From assembly GCF_038051945.1 (NCBI RefSeq), contig NZ_CP150302.1, positions 4,464,001 to 4,528,000 of the forward strand: a DNA stretch of 64,000 nucleotides, written 5' to 3'. Source of the DNA: Paenibacillus sp. FSL H3-0469 (GTDB taxonomy: Bacteria > Bacillota > Bacilli > Paenibacillales > Paenibacillaceae). Below, piece after piece: positions 9,326 through 16,922 of this stretch (its first letter is position 1; each line of letters begins with the position of its first letter). A model generated the notes under the pieces. It ran no database searches, had not been told where the DNA came from, and worked only from the letters and a program-made list of their open reading frames with translations. The translations under genes were made by a program, and so were the position numbers.

Positions 9326-9354
9326 AGACACGGACAACAATGGCCGTTTAATCC

Positions 9355-10407
9355 TTATTGTACTGCGGGTGTGGCCGAAGGCTCAAGCGCATTGCCGGCC
9401 TTTCCTGGTTCAATCAGCTGATCAACCGGTGTGCCGGGGTTCATCCAGTTGTCGATCAGGGCTTTGGCTTTATTCAGATCCTCTTCGTTCACTATATCGT
9501 AATAGATCCCGTCCATCCGTTTGCCTTCCCCCATCACCGTGAAGCTGGAGATATCCATATCCTTACCGCCCATGAACTTCTTGGCCAGACTGATGATCAT
9601 TGAGGGCTGAATATCCGTTTTGAAATTGTCGCCCATGATATCCAGCAGTTCAGGGATGTTGCCGATCTGGCTGATCGATAACATTTTATTCGCTACGACA
9701 TCAATAAAGACCTGTTGACGTTTGGTCCGGTTGAAGTCGCTATCCTCACGGTAGCGGGTATAGTTAAGCGCCTCTTCCCCGCTGTAGTTCGACTTGTTAG
9801 CCTTAATGGTGAATTTCTCATGGTCTTTGCCTTTGTTGACAATATCCTTCTTGATCGGGAGCGGCACACCGCCGATGGCATCAACAGCATCCTTCAGCCC
9901 CTGAAAGTTGATGGTGGCATAATATTGAATATCATGGCCGAGGAGCGCTTCCAGTGTGTCCTTGGACATTTGCTGCCCGCCGAACGCATAAGCATGTGTA
10001 ATTTTGTCTTTCTTATTGTCCTTGTAACCGATAATTTCCGTGTAGGTATCCCGGGGAACGGAGATCAGCAGAATCTTATAATCCTCCGGCCGGATCACCG
10101 CATACATCATGGTATCTGAGCGTGCGGTTTCATTCTTCCGCTGATCTGTACCCAGCAGCATTAGAGAGAACGGATCACTTTTGAGTGCTACAGGTTCCGC
10201 CTTAACGTTTGTTGGATTTTTGGTGGTGTTATTCTCCAGAGGCACAAAGGATTCATCTGTCAGCTTCTTCTCTACCTGATCCGACAAAAAGAGATCAAAG
10301 GCCAGCACAGCAAGCGGCTTCTGGAACAGAAACGCTCCGGCGGCAATCACCAGTACGAGAATGAGCGCAATGTATCTTTTCTTTATTTTTTTAAGCTTAT
10401 TCATCAT
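9355..10407 (-). CDS. LytR-CpsA-Psr (LCP) family glycopolymer transferase
   Basis: 350 aa. Such enzymes attach wall teichoic acid or other anionic glycopolymers to peptidoglycan on the outer face of the membrane. One N-terminal membrane segment (about 12-30) precedes the LCP domain (about 80-235). Conserved motifs are LLGTDQR, RSDTMM, SVPRDTY (substrate phosphate-binding Arg/Asp), HAYAFGG and RYREDSDFNRTKRQQ. A Pro/Ala/Ser-rich tail ends the protein. AAGGA stands upstream of the first of two adjacent ATGs. No glycopolymer biosynthesis genes lie nearby. Confidence 0.93.
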   Translation of the reverse strand: MMNKLKKIKKRYIALILVLVIAAGAFLFQKPLAVLAFDLFLSDQVEKKLTDESFVPLENNTTKNPTNVKAEPVALKSDPFSLMLLGTDQRKNETARSDTMMYAVIRPEDYKILLISVPRDTYTEIIGYKDNKKDKITHAYAFGGQQMSKDTLEALLGHDIQYYATINFQGLKDAVDAIGGVPLPIKKDIVNKGKDHEKFTIKANKSNYSGEEALNYTRYREDSDFNRTKRQQVFIDVVANKMLSISQIGNIPELLDIMGDNFKTDIQPSMIISLAKKFMGGKDMDISSFTVMGEGKRMDGIYYDIVNEEDLNKAKALIDNWMNPGTPVDQLIEPGKAGNALEPSATPAVQ

Positions 10408-10740
10408 TTTAATTCCTTCTTTATGGTGGAATGTACATATTATGAACGTAATCTATTTACAATGGCCGCCTGGGCTTCCAGGGCAGTCATGAGTGGGCTG
10501 TTCTAGCTGCTGTGCGCCGCCCTGCTTCTGATGGTATTATTCCCCCTTTCCGGGATTCGGGTCGTTCTAATTGTAGAATAAACCTGGGAAACGACTTTGA
10601 CACATAAACAATATTTCTATTGTAATCACTTCACCACTAAAAAGAAACAACAAATAACGACAATATCGGCATGGAGGCCGCTTATATTCCATAAAGTATA
10701 TGACGCAGCAAACGGCGTTTTGATTCTTTTTCAGGGAAAA
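10408..10740. other. Intergenic region, no gene seen
   Basis: About 330 bases between the LCP gene and the terminator of the peptide-binding lipoprotein gene. I see no convincing gene, RNA motif or repeat. A TTGACA-like plus-strand hexamer near 10596 leads into no credible reading frame. Confidence 0.5.
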
Positions 10741-10797
10741 AAAATAAAAAAAGACAGTCTGTTCAGCCACTTAACGCAGCAATACAGACCGTCCTCC
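10741..10797 (-). terminator. Terminator of the peptide-binding lipoprotein gene
   Basis: Minus-strand stem GACGGTCTGT / ACAGACTGTC with a loop of about 20 bases and a T-rich tail. Confidence 0.65.
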
Positions 10798-10802
10798 ACA
10801 GC

Positions 10803-12524
10803 CTATTCAGTATCCTTAATCCACCAGCTCTGCGGATCGATGATATTGCTTAAAGCGTTCATTGTTACCCCTTGCAGGCGTTTATTTACCGCAGTAATGT
10901 CCGATCGTTCAGCGAAAAAGATCATCGGAACCTCATCATTGATCAGCTTCTGCCATTCATAATAGATTTCCTTCCGGAAGTCCTTATCGTACGCCTTCAG
11001 GCTGACTCCTTCCCGGATCAGGTCCTCACTTCGCTTCGAGGTCCACCGGGGGTAATTCCACGAATCCGTAGCCCTCCATAAACCCGAAGGATCAGGGTCG
11101 CTCGCCAGTCCCCACACGCCGTTGAACAGCTCCACTGCCGGATCATCCGACTCCACCGCTTCATAAAAGGCGTTCAGCTCCTTCAGGCTTCCTCCGCTGA
11201 GCCGCACATCCAGCCCGACATCACGCCAATTCTGGAGAATGGCTGCCGTCCGCGCCTCAGCCGTTTTGCTGCCGCTCATGGCATCATAGTGAATAACGAG
11301 CTTCTTGCCGCCGGGATCTTCGCGGAGTCCATCCCCGTTCAGATCCAGATACCCGGCCTCATCCAGCAGCTGTCCGGCCTTTTCAGGAGAATAAGGGTAG
11401 GTGTCGATCTCCTCATCTGCGATCTTGGCCCAGCTGGAACTTGGAATAGGCGTCTCGATAAGCGTCCCCAGGCCATAGGAATATTTATCCAGAATCCCTT
11501 GCCGGTCAAGTGCATAATACATTGCCTTACGCAGGCTTTTATCCTGGAACTTGGGATTATCCATCACCACCTGACCATCTGTCTCATCCCAGTGTCCGAA
11601 CTTGAACCCGATATATTCAAATGTCATTCCCGGTGTGACCCTAATCTCTACATTATCCAATTGTCCTGCAGCCTCATAGGCATCACGCGGCAATGCCGCC
11701 ATATCGACAGTTCCTGCTTTAAGCAGAGCGGTAATATCTTTGCTGTCGATCACCTTATAAGTAATGCCATCCAGATGCGCGCCGCCCTTGTAATAATTAT
11801 CAAACCGTTTCATTTCCACCGTCTGGCCCGGCACAATGCTGGTTACCATGAACGGACCCGTGCCAATCGGCTGCTTGCGGACCTGATCGCTGTCCGCCAT
11901 GTCCTTAACTGCCACTCCTTCGAAATACCGCTTGTTCATCGGGTAGGCCCACAGATTATCAATCACGTTCACCCGTGCTGAATTCATTGTAATGCGCAGC
12001 GTATACGGGTCCATCACCTTAAGCCCTGTAATTTCCTTCGCCTGGCCCTGGTGGTACGCTTCTGCTCCCTTGATCATCTCAACGCTATAGTATCTGGAAC
12101 CCGTATACTCCGGGCTGGCGATAGTCTCCAGGGCAAATTTCCAATCCTCCACGGTCAGCTCGTCCCCGTTATGCCAGCGGACTCCGGGCTTAATCGTGAA
12201 TGTGAACACCGTATGATCCTCGGACTCCTGCCAGCTGGCGATATTAGGAGCGGTGGACAAATCATCCTTAACGGTGAACATAGCCTCAGTGGTGAACTCC
12301 AGCACATTGGAATCATCTTCTCCTTCAAAGAATGCCGGTTCAAAGATACCTTGAAAAGCGGACGGGTAGCCGAAGGTTACAGTCCCGCCTGTAATGGGTT
12401 CATCGGCTGTTTGGCTAAGGCGCGCCACAACATTCTTGACGGCCGGGCTTGGCCCATTGCATGCCGATAATGCCACCAAGAGCGCAAGCGGTAGCATCAG
12501 TCTGCCGATGAGTCGGTTCGACAT
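10803..12524 (-). CDS. Family 5 (OppA/DppA-like) extracellular solute-binding lipoprotein
   Basis: 573 aa. The signal peptide ends in lipobox LSAC (Cys22), so the protein should be lipid-anchored outside the cell. The family 5 fold is supported by TFTIKPGVRWHNGDELTVEDWKFALETI near residues 110-140, IGTGPFMVTSIVPGQ, and YPYSPEKAGQLLDEAGYLDLNGDG. It probably captures oligopeptides for an ABC importer, but no permease or ATPase genes adjoin it. It is monocistronic, with its own terminator. Confidence 0.92.
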   Translation of the reverse strand: MSNRLIGRLMLPLALLVALSACNGPSPAVKNVVARLSQTADEPITGGTVTFGYPSAFQGIFEPAFFEGEDDSNVLEFTTEAMFTVKDDLSTAPNIASWQESEDHTVFTFTIKPGVRWHNGDELTVEDWKFALETIASPEYTGSRYYSVEMIKGAEAYHQGQAKEITGLKVMDPYTLRITMNSARVNVIDNLWAYPMNKRYFEGVAVKDMADSDQVRKQPIGTGPFMVTSIVPGQTVEMKRFDNYYKGGAHLDGITYKVIDSKDITALLKAGTVDMAALPRDAYEAAGQLDNVEIRVTPGMTFEYIGFKFGHWDETDGQVVMDNPKFQDKSLRKAMYYALDRQGILDKYSYGLGTLIETPIPSSSWAKIADEEIDTYPYSPEKAGQLLDEAGYLDLNGDGLREDPGGKKLVIHYDAMSGSKTAEARTAAILQNWRDVGLDVRLSGGSLKELNAFYEAVESDDPAVELFNGVWGLASDPDPSGLWRATDSWNYPRWTSKRSEDLIREGVSLKAYDKDFRKEIYYEWQKLINDEVPMIFFAERSDITAVNKRLQGVTMNALSNIIDPQSWWIKDTE

Positions 12525-12710
12525 ATATTTCTTCCCTCCCGGGTTGGTTCACACAGTAATGTAAGCGATTTCTACACTAGATTTTACTGTAATGCCTATT
12601 ATGCAGATTATGGACAATTATTTATTCCACATTATAGAGGATATACAATATTCGCTGTGAAGTGAAGTGTTTAATTTATTTCGGTGCAGCCAGGAACCCG
12701 TCCGATATTG

Positions 12711-12740
12711 AAAAAAGCCTGCCCTGACGGGCAGACTTCA
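12711..12740 (-). terminator. Terminator of the mutS2-like gene
   Basis: Minus-strand stem GTCTGCCC / GGGCAGGC with loop GTCA and a T6 tail, just after the stop codon. Confidence 0.8.
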
Positions 12741-12754
12741 GCTACAGCAGCGCC

Positions 12755-14716
12755 TTAATTTTCCTCTCCCGGATGGATGATGCTCAGGCCCTCCACATGC
12801 TTTTTACGCATCAGCTTACGCTTCTTCCGGGTCTCCTTGCTCTCAAAAATAATATCAAAATCATAATCCTCGGGATACAGCTCCTCCTTGGACAGATAAG
12901 GCTTCAGCCGCTTATGGTTAATGCTCAGCTTCTGCTTCTGAATCATCACTCCGACCCTGCCCCGGCTGTCCTTCTTCTCATAGACAATTCCCGTTCGCCC
13001 CAAAGAGCTGACATAAACAGCATCCCCCACAGCAAATTCAGGAGCCGGAGCATTCGCCTGCTGTGATGGACTGTCTCCCTGCTCTCCGTCAGCCGTTCCA
13101 TCTGCTATGGCGGTTATCTCAGCTTCGGCTGCTTTAGCCCTCTGTGCCGCTCTGACAGCGTCCTTCCACGGGCTGTCACCGCCTCTGTGCCCCTGCTGCT
13201 CCGTCACAAGCTCTTTGGCCCGCCCAATGACAGAATGGAGAATCCCCAGCTTCTCGGCGATCTGCAGTGCGTAGCTCTCGCCAGCTTCGCCAATCGTTAG
13301 CTTATAGAGCGGCTGCAGCGTGTTCTTATCGAACTCCATCCGTGCGTTCTCGAAGCCCGCCGTTGCCGCCGCGAAGGCCTTCAGCTCATTGAAGTGGGTC
13401 GTTACCACGATATTAGCCCCCTTCCGGTTCAGCTCCTCGAGAATCGCGATCGACAGCGCGAACCCTTCACCGGGGTCTGTGCCGGCAGCCAGCTCATCAA
13501 TCAGCAGCAGCACGCCTCTGCCCGCATCATAGAGCATTCCTTCAATACTCTTCATTTGTGCCGAGAAGGTGCTCAGGGACTGTGTCAGGCTCTGTCCGTC
13601 TCCGATAACACTTATTACATTGGTGAAGACAGCGAAGTCACTGCCGGGATCAACCGGTACCAGCAGGCCGGACTGTGCCATTAATACGAGCAGACCCAGG
13701 GTTTTGAGTACAACCGTCTTACCGCCAGTATTCGGCCCGGTTACGATCAGCGATTTATATCCCTGGCCCAGCTCCAGACTGACCGGCACCATGTCCTTCA
13801 GCAGCGGGTGACGGCCTCCATTCATTCTCACATAACCACGTTCGTTCAGCGCGACTGGCCCCGCATCCATTACCCGGGCAACCTTCCCTTTAGCGAAAAT
13901 AAAGTCATACATGCCCGTTACCTCAATATTCAGCCGGATAGCGGCCTGCTCCTGCTCTAACAGCCCTGTCAGCATACTCAGGATTATTCCTTCCTCACGT
14001 GCCTCGTCAGCAGTCAGCAGCTCAATTTCTCCCTGTAATGAGGCCACCTCATCCGGCTCCACGAATACCGTCTGCCCGCTGGTGGACTGGTCCAGCACCG
14101 AGCCCTTAATTTGCTTGTGATATTCCCGTTTCACCGGAATGACATACCGTCCGCCGCGCATACTGACCAGGTTGTCCTGCAAAATGGATTTGTGGCGGTT
14201 CATGATGCTCTCCAGCTTCCGGTGCAGACGCTCCTTGGCAACTGCCAGCCGTTTGCGTACCCGTTCCAGCCCTTTACTGGCCTGATCATCGATGACGCCC
14301 AGCCGGATACACCGTTCAATCTCATCCCGGACCCCGTTTAGCTCCTGAAGTGATGCCCCGTATGCGGCGATGCGCGGCGCTATCTGCTCCTTGGCGGCCA
14401 TGTACTTCCTGAGCTGCCCGCAGCTGTTCAGAAACAGCGAGACTGCGGTGAAATCCTGTTCATTGTACATATAGCCGGTCCCGAGCAGTGACAGCACCCA
14501 TTCAATCCCCTCCAGCGAGGGAATCGGCACACTGGCTCCGCGCTCCAGCAGCTCTTTCGCTTCTTGCGCCTCCTCAAGCGCCCGGTGGATCGCCGGCAGA
14601 TAGATCATCGGCTGAAGCTCCTCGACAACCCTTCTTCCCTCATACGATACCGCATGACGCATCAATTCCTGCTTAATCGTCTCATATTCCAATGTGTGCA
14701 GACTCTGCAGATTCAT
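12755..14716 (-). CDS. MutS2-family ATPase lacking the Smr nuclease domain
   Basis: 653 aa from the ATG at 14716, which has AAGGAGGAG upstream; an earlier in-frame ATG lacks one. It has the MutS2 core/lever region, clamp helices (about 150-260), Walker A TGPNTGGKT (about 330), Walker B LLLIDELAAGTDPGEG and THFNELKAFA. A low-complexity Ala/Gly/Asp/Gln linker leads into a KOW-like module (FAVGDAVYVSSLGRTGIVYEKK). Full MutS2 is about 780 aa and ends in a Smr endonuclease domain. Here the protein ends shortly after the KOW-like part, so it is a short paralog. Smr-containing MutS2 is known in B. subtilis to act on collided ribosomes; a similar role here is inference. It is preceded by an unusual structured leader. 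Confidence 0.88.
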   Translation of the reverse strand: MNLQSLHTLEYETIKQELMRHAVSYEGRRVVEELQPMIYLPAIHRALEEAQEAKELLERGASVPIPSLEGIEWVLSLLGTGYMYNEQDFTAVSLFLNSCGQLRKYMAAKEQIAPRIAAYGASLQELNGVRDEIERCIRLGVIDDQASKGLERVRKRLAVAKERLHRKLESIMNRHKSILQDNLVSMRGGRYVIPVKREYHKQIKGSVLDQSTSGQTVFVEPDEVASLQGEIELLTADEAREEGIILSMLTGLLEQEQAAIRLNIEVTGMYDFIFAKGKVARVMDAGPVALNERGYVRMNGGRHPLLKDMVPVSLELGQGYKSLIVTGPNTGGKTVVLKTLGLLVLMAQSGLLVPVDPGSDFAVFTNVISVIGDGQSLTQSLSTFSAQMKSIEGMLYDAGRGVLLLIDELAAGTDPGEGFALSIAILEELNRKGANIVVTTHFNELKAFAAATAGFENARMEFDKNTLQPLYKLTIGEAGESYALQIAEKLGILHSVIGRAKELVTEQQGHRGGDSPWKDAVRAAQRAKAAEAEITAIADGTADGEQGDSPSQQANAPAPEFAVGDAVYVSSLGRTGIVYEKKDSRGRVGVMIQKQKLSINHKRLKPYLSKEELYPEDYDFDIIFESKETRKKRKLMRKKHVEGLSIIHPGEEN

Positions 14717-14769
14717 TCTGAGCTCCTCCTTGTATACAAGTATATTTCTTATCCCCATCAACTGCGCAT

Positions 14770-14824
14770 AACGCAAAAAGAGGGCAAAGAACCGCCACCA
14801 CGGCAGTCTTCGCCCTCTTTTTGC
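14770..14824 (-). terminator. Second terminator-like hairpin upstream of the mutS2-like gene
   Basis: Strong stem AAAAAGAGGGC / GCCCTCTTTTT with partly paired interior, 55 bases before the mutS2-like start. On the minus strand it would end transcription from the leader before the gene, so it is either a second attenuator or a bidirectional terminator. Confidence 0.65.
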
Positions 14825-14883
14825 TGCTATTTCTTCTCTTTGGCCTCAGAGTCCCACCCCTTTCGGGAGAAGCCCTGAAAACA

Positions 14884-14913
14884 GAAAAAACCGTGCTGCA
14901 AGAGCACGGTTAA
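14884..14913 (-). terminator. Terminator of the structured leader transcript
   Basis: Minus-strand hairpin AACCGTGCT-CTTGC-AGCACGGTT followed by T6. Part of its 5' arm (GTGCTCTT) can pair with AAGAACAC upstream in the leader, a possible antiterminator. Confidence 0.75.
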
Positions 14914-15102
14914 TCACAAAGAGAATAATAGCCGGATCAAGAGGCCATCATGACGCTTCGCGTGTGTTCTTAACTAAATCATTCATTCCAGCAGCCCGCG
15001 GTCTACTCAGTCAGAGGTGCCGACAGGACAGACTCTAACAAGACATGCCCCTGACAAAATCAGAGCATGCGGCGGCTAACAGCCGGAACGATATGAAATT
15101 GC

Positions 15103-15126
15103 TTAGTTAAGAACGCTCACCAACAT
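15103..15126 (-). CDS. Putative 7-aa leader peptide
   Basis: ATG at 15126 with AAGGGGA seven bases upstream encodes MLVSVLN followed by TAA. The last codons and the stop (GTT CTT AAC TAA) are exactly the 5' arm of the 12-bp inverted repeat. A ribosome on this ORF would therefore block that stem. Too short to support by coding statistics; the case rests on the ribosome-binding site and the overlap with the structure. Confidence 0.45.
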   Translation of the reverse strand: MLVSVLN

Positions 15127-15158
15127 CAAAATTTCCCCTTTAGTTATAGGATACCTGT

Positions 15159-15188
15159 AATTTACTACATCTGGGAACCACTTGTCAA
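15159..15188 (-). promoter_or_regulatory. Probable promoter of the leader transcript
   Basis: Perfect -35 TTGACA and -10-like TAAATT, 18 bases apart on the minus strand, about 35 bases before the leader ORF. Confidence 0.55.
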
Positions 15189-15202
15189 TTATGGGTTAAT
15201 GC

Positions 15203-15282
15203 AAGCGGAAACGGCCTTGCCGTCCTTCAATAGGAGGGTACCGTTTCAGCGAGAAATAGAAGGATAATTTATCACGTGAAAC
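15203..15282. repeat. Intergenic hairpin repeat, copy 1
   Basis: Contains GGAAACGG...CTTGCCGTCCT...AGGAGGGTACCGTTTC followed by AGCGAGAAATAGAAGGATAA. A nearly identical element is at 31.1 kb and shortened or diverged copies are near 23.3 and 31.5 kb. The arms pair into a long hairpin. The end of this copy contains a parS-like sequence. Confidence 0.65.
15267..15282. other. parS-like site (14 of 16)
   Basis: TTTATCACGTGAAACA matches the Bacillus parS consensus TGTTTCACGTGAAACA at 14 of 16 positions, with the right half perfect. It lies at the end of the hairpin repeat, so it may be a chance variant of the repeat. Confidence 0.4.
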
Positions 15283-15289
15283 AAAAAAA

Positions 15290-15323
15290 TTAAAAAAAAG
15301 CAGCCGGCTAAGCCGGCTGCTTC
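15290..15323 (-). terminator. Terminator of rpsF-ssb-rpsR
   Basis: Stem GCAGCCGGC / GCCGGCTGC with loop TTA and a T8 tail on the minus strand, just after the rpsR stop. Confidence 0.85.
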
Positions 15324-15333
15324 ATAAAACGTC

Positions 15334-15606
15334 CTATTCTGTTGTGTAAGGCAGCAGCGCGATTTGACGCGAGCGCTTTACAGCAATAGTCAGAGCGCGT
15401 TGGTATTTTGCACTTGTACCAGTTACACGACGCGGCAAGATCTTTCCGCGTTCGCTGATGAACTTCTTAAGAAGCTCAGTGTCTTTATAATCAATGTGAG
15501 TAATCTTGTTCACAGTGAAATAGCACACTTTTTTACGCTTGTTGCGTCCACCACGACGTGCCGGTCTTTTGTCGTTGTCCGCACCTTCTCTTGGTTTGAA
15601 AGCCAT
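15334..15606 (-). CDS. rpsR: 30S ribosomal protein S18
   Basis: 90 aa. S18 pairs with S6 on the small-subunit platform. The KVCYFTVNKITHIDYKDTELLKKFISERGKILPRRVTG region is the family core. The single Cys in KKVCYF means that this paralog does not carry the full zinc-binding set. Last gene of rpsF-ssb-rpsR. Confidence 0.97.
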   Translation of the reverse strand: MAFKPREGADNDKRPARRGGRNKRKKVCYFTVNKITHIDYKDTELLKKFISERGKILPRRVTGTSAKYQRALTIAVKRSRQIALLPYTTE

Positions 15607-15627
15607 GTTCAGTTCAGTCCTTCCTTA

Positions 15628-16143
15628 TTAAAATGGCAAATCATCGTCCGATATATCGATCGGTTTTCCATCGCCCGAAAAAGGATCTTGGGTATTGTTG
15701 TTACGCGAGAAATTATTGTTGCTTCCATTTCCGCGAGCACTGTTCCCGCCGTTACCGCCGCCACCGAAGGCTGGCTCTTCAGGCATACTTCCACCACTTG
15801 ATGCATTTCCGCCTTCACGGCTCTGCGCGGATTCCAGGAAACGGACATTATCGGCAATAACTTCAGTAACGTATACACGTTTGCCTTCGTTATTCTCATA
15901 ATTCCGTACTTGGATGCGTCCTTCCACGGCTGCCAGTCTTCCTTTGCGCAAGTAATTGGCACAGGTCTCAGCCAGCTGTCTCCAGGTTACTACCGGGATA
16001 AAGTCCGCTTCGCGTTCACCGTTCTGGCCCGTAAAGTTACGGTCTACGGCAAGCGTAAACTGTGTTACGGCAACACCAGCAGGAGTATAACGAAGTTCCG
16101 GGTCACGGGTCAACCGACCGATCAGAATGATACGGTTCAACAA
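15628..16143 (-). CDS. ssb: Single-stranded DNA-binding protein
   Basis: 171 aa. Coats single-stranded DNA during replication and repair and recruits partner proteins through its acidic tip. The OB fold spans about residues 1-105 (NRIILIGRLTRDPELRYTPAG, FIPVVTWRQLAE). A Gly/Asn/Ser-rich linker follows, ending in the partner-binding tip DISDDDLPF. The start is a TTG at 16143 after AAGGAGGGG; the next codon is also TTG and gives the Leu of the family N-terminus MLNR. Between rpsF and rpsR, as in most Firmicutes. Confidence 0.97.
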   Translation of the reverse strand: MLNRIILIGRLTRDPELRYTPAGVAVTQFTLAVDRNFTGQNGEREADFIPVVTWRQLAETCANYLRKGRLAAVEGRIQVRNYENNEGKRVYVTEVIADNVRFLESAQSREGGNASSGGSMPEEPAFGGGGNGGNSARGNGSNNNFSRNNNTQDPFSGDGKPIDISDDDLPF

Positions 16144-16192
16144 TTAGGTCCCCTCCTTAATAGCGCGATTCGTTACAAAGCTTGTCAATATC

Positions 16193-16477
16193 TTAGGCAA
16201 CGTCGTTCGTAATGAGATAACGAATTACTTCGTCAGAAATCTTCATGATACGCTCAAGTTCAGTAACTACTGCAGGTTTTGCACTGAAGTTAACCAAAAC
16301 AAAAACGCCATCACGATGTTTCTTGATCTCATACGCAAGACGGCGTTTACCTTGCACGTCGTGCTTTGTAATTTCTCCGCCGTTGGAGATGATGCCTTGG
16401 AATTTTTCGACTGCTGCTTGAACGGCTTCTTGTTCAATGTCAGGACGAATAATGTACATGACTTCATATTTGCGCAT
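16193..16477 (-). CDS. rpsF: 30S ribosomal protein S6
   Basis: 94 aa. The ATG at 16477 has AGGAGG eight bases upstream and gives the family N-terminus MRKYEVMYIIRP; a GTG nine bases earlier overlaps the ribosome-binding site. The TKHDVQGKRRLAYEIKKHRDGVFVLVNF stretch is typical. First gene of the rpsF-ssb-rpsR operon. Confidence 0.97.
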   Translation of the reverse strand: MRKYEVMYIIRPDIEQEAVQAAVEKFQGIISNGGEITKHDVQGKRRLAYEIKKHRDGVFVLVNFSAKPAVVTELERIMKISDEVIRYLITNDVA

Positions 16478-16552
16478 AATTTTCACCTCCTTATGGTCTG
16501 CGGCCCCTGATCAGGTCAGGAGCAAGGAACGAGCACAAACATAGACTCGCAC
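16478..16552 (-). promoter_or_regulatory. rpsF leader, candidate S6:S18 autoregulatory element
   Basis: About 75-nt leader. A stem formed by CCTGA / TCAGG is followed by GGGGCCGCAGACC just before the ribosome-binding site. S6:S18-responsive leaders in many bacteria carry a conserved CCG next to such a helix. Assigned from memory of that motif and the position, not by alignment. Confidence 0.4.
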
Positions 16553-16558
16553 CAAATC

Positions 16559-16587
16559 AATATACCAAATCCGGCAGAGGATTGCAA
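16559..16587 (-). promoter_or_regulatory. Promoter of rpsF-ssb-rpsR
   Basis: TTGCAA and TATATT separated by exactly 17 bases on the minus strand. The hexamers match those of the rRNA P1 promoter in this window. Confidence 0.75.
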
Positions 16588-16724
16588 GTTTTATTAATAC
16601 GTACCAGATGCTGGTCCCCAAGAAAAAACTGTAGCCGGATTCCGTAAGAATGCCCGAGTAATCCCCCGCCTTCAGGGCTACAATATAACAGCTTCATTAT
16701 TCTATAACAGGAGGTTATCCACCA

Positions 16725-16922
16725 ATGGGCGAACAGACTGAGTATGAAAAGGGCGACAAAGCCCCCAACCCGGGCATTTACACCGAGGTAGGCGAAGCGC
16801 GGAGCTTCCACACGGAGATTCAGAATCCGAAGCGGATTACCATGGAGAAAGGCGACACCTTCCCGGAGACCACCAACCAGAACCGCAAGTGGAAAAAGGT
16901 CGAGAAAGCCCGCGTCCATTAA
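16725..16922 (+). CDS. YjzC-family small protein
   Basis: 65 aa. MGEQTEYEKGDKAPNPGIYTEVGEA and the C-terminal MEKGDTFPETTNQNRKW match my memory of the B. subtilis YjzC pattern (GxKAPNxGxYxExG, GDxFPxTxNxNRxW). ACAGGAGG lies ten bases before the ATG. The function is unknown. It is oriented against its neighbours and against replication. Confidence 0.8.
   Translation: MGEQTEYEKGDKAPNPGIYTEVGEARSFHTEIQNPKRITMEKGDTFPETTNQNRKWKKVEKARVH

Larger units (their letters stand above)
14884..15152 (-). ncRNA. Structured leader or small RNA upstream of the mutS2-like gene, candidate attenuator
   Basis: About 270 nt on the minus strand, from a predicted start near 15152 to an intrinsic terminator. A perfect 12-bp inverted repeat (GTTCTTAACTAA at 15114-15103, complement at 14977-14966) encloses about 125 nt. 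That interior can continue as an imperfect rod (CGTTCC/GGAATG, CCGGC/GCTGG, AGCC/GGCT) with an internal hairpin CATGCTCTGA / TCAGGGGCATG. A tiny ORF overlaps the first repeat arm. It could be a ribosome-stalling attenuator for the downstream gene or an independent small RNA; a 6S RNA cannot be excluded by eye. No T-box signature is convincing. Confidence 0.55.

Noticed and set aside
10590..10962. Plus-strand promoter-like TTGACA and a 121-codon frame
   Set aside because: Antisense to the lipoprotein gene and its terminator; protein-like features absent.
14840..14880. T-box-like GGGGTGGGACTCTG upstream of the mutS2-like gene
   Set aside because: Only the GGGTGG part fits; the ACCGCG half and the CCC partner strand of the antiterminator are missing.
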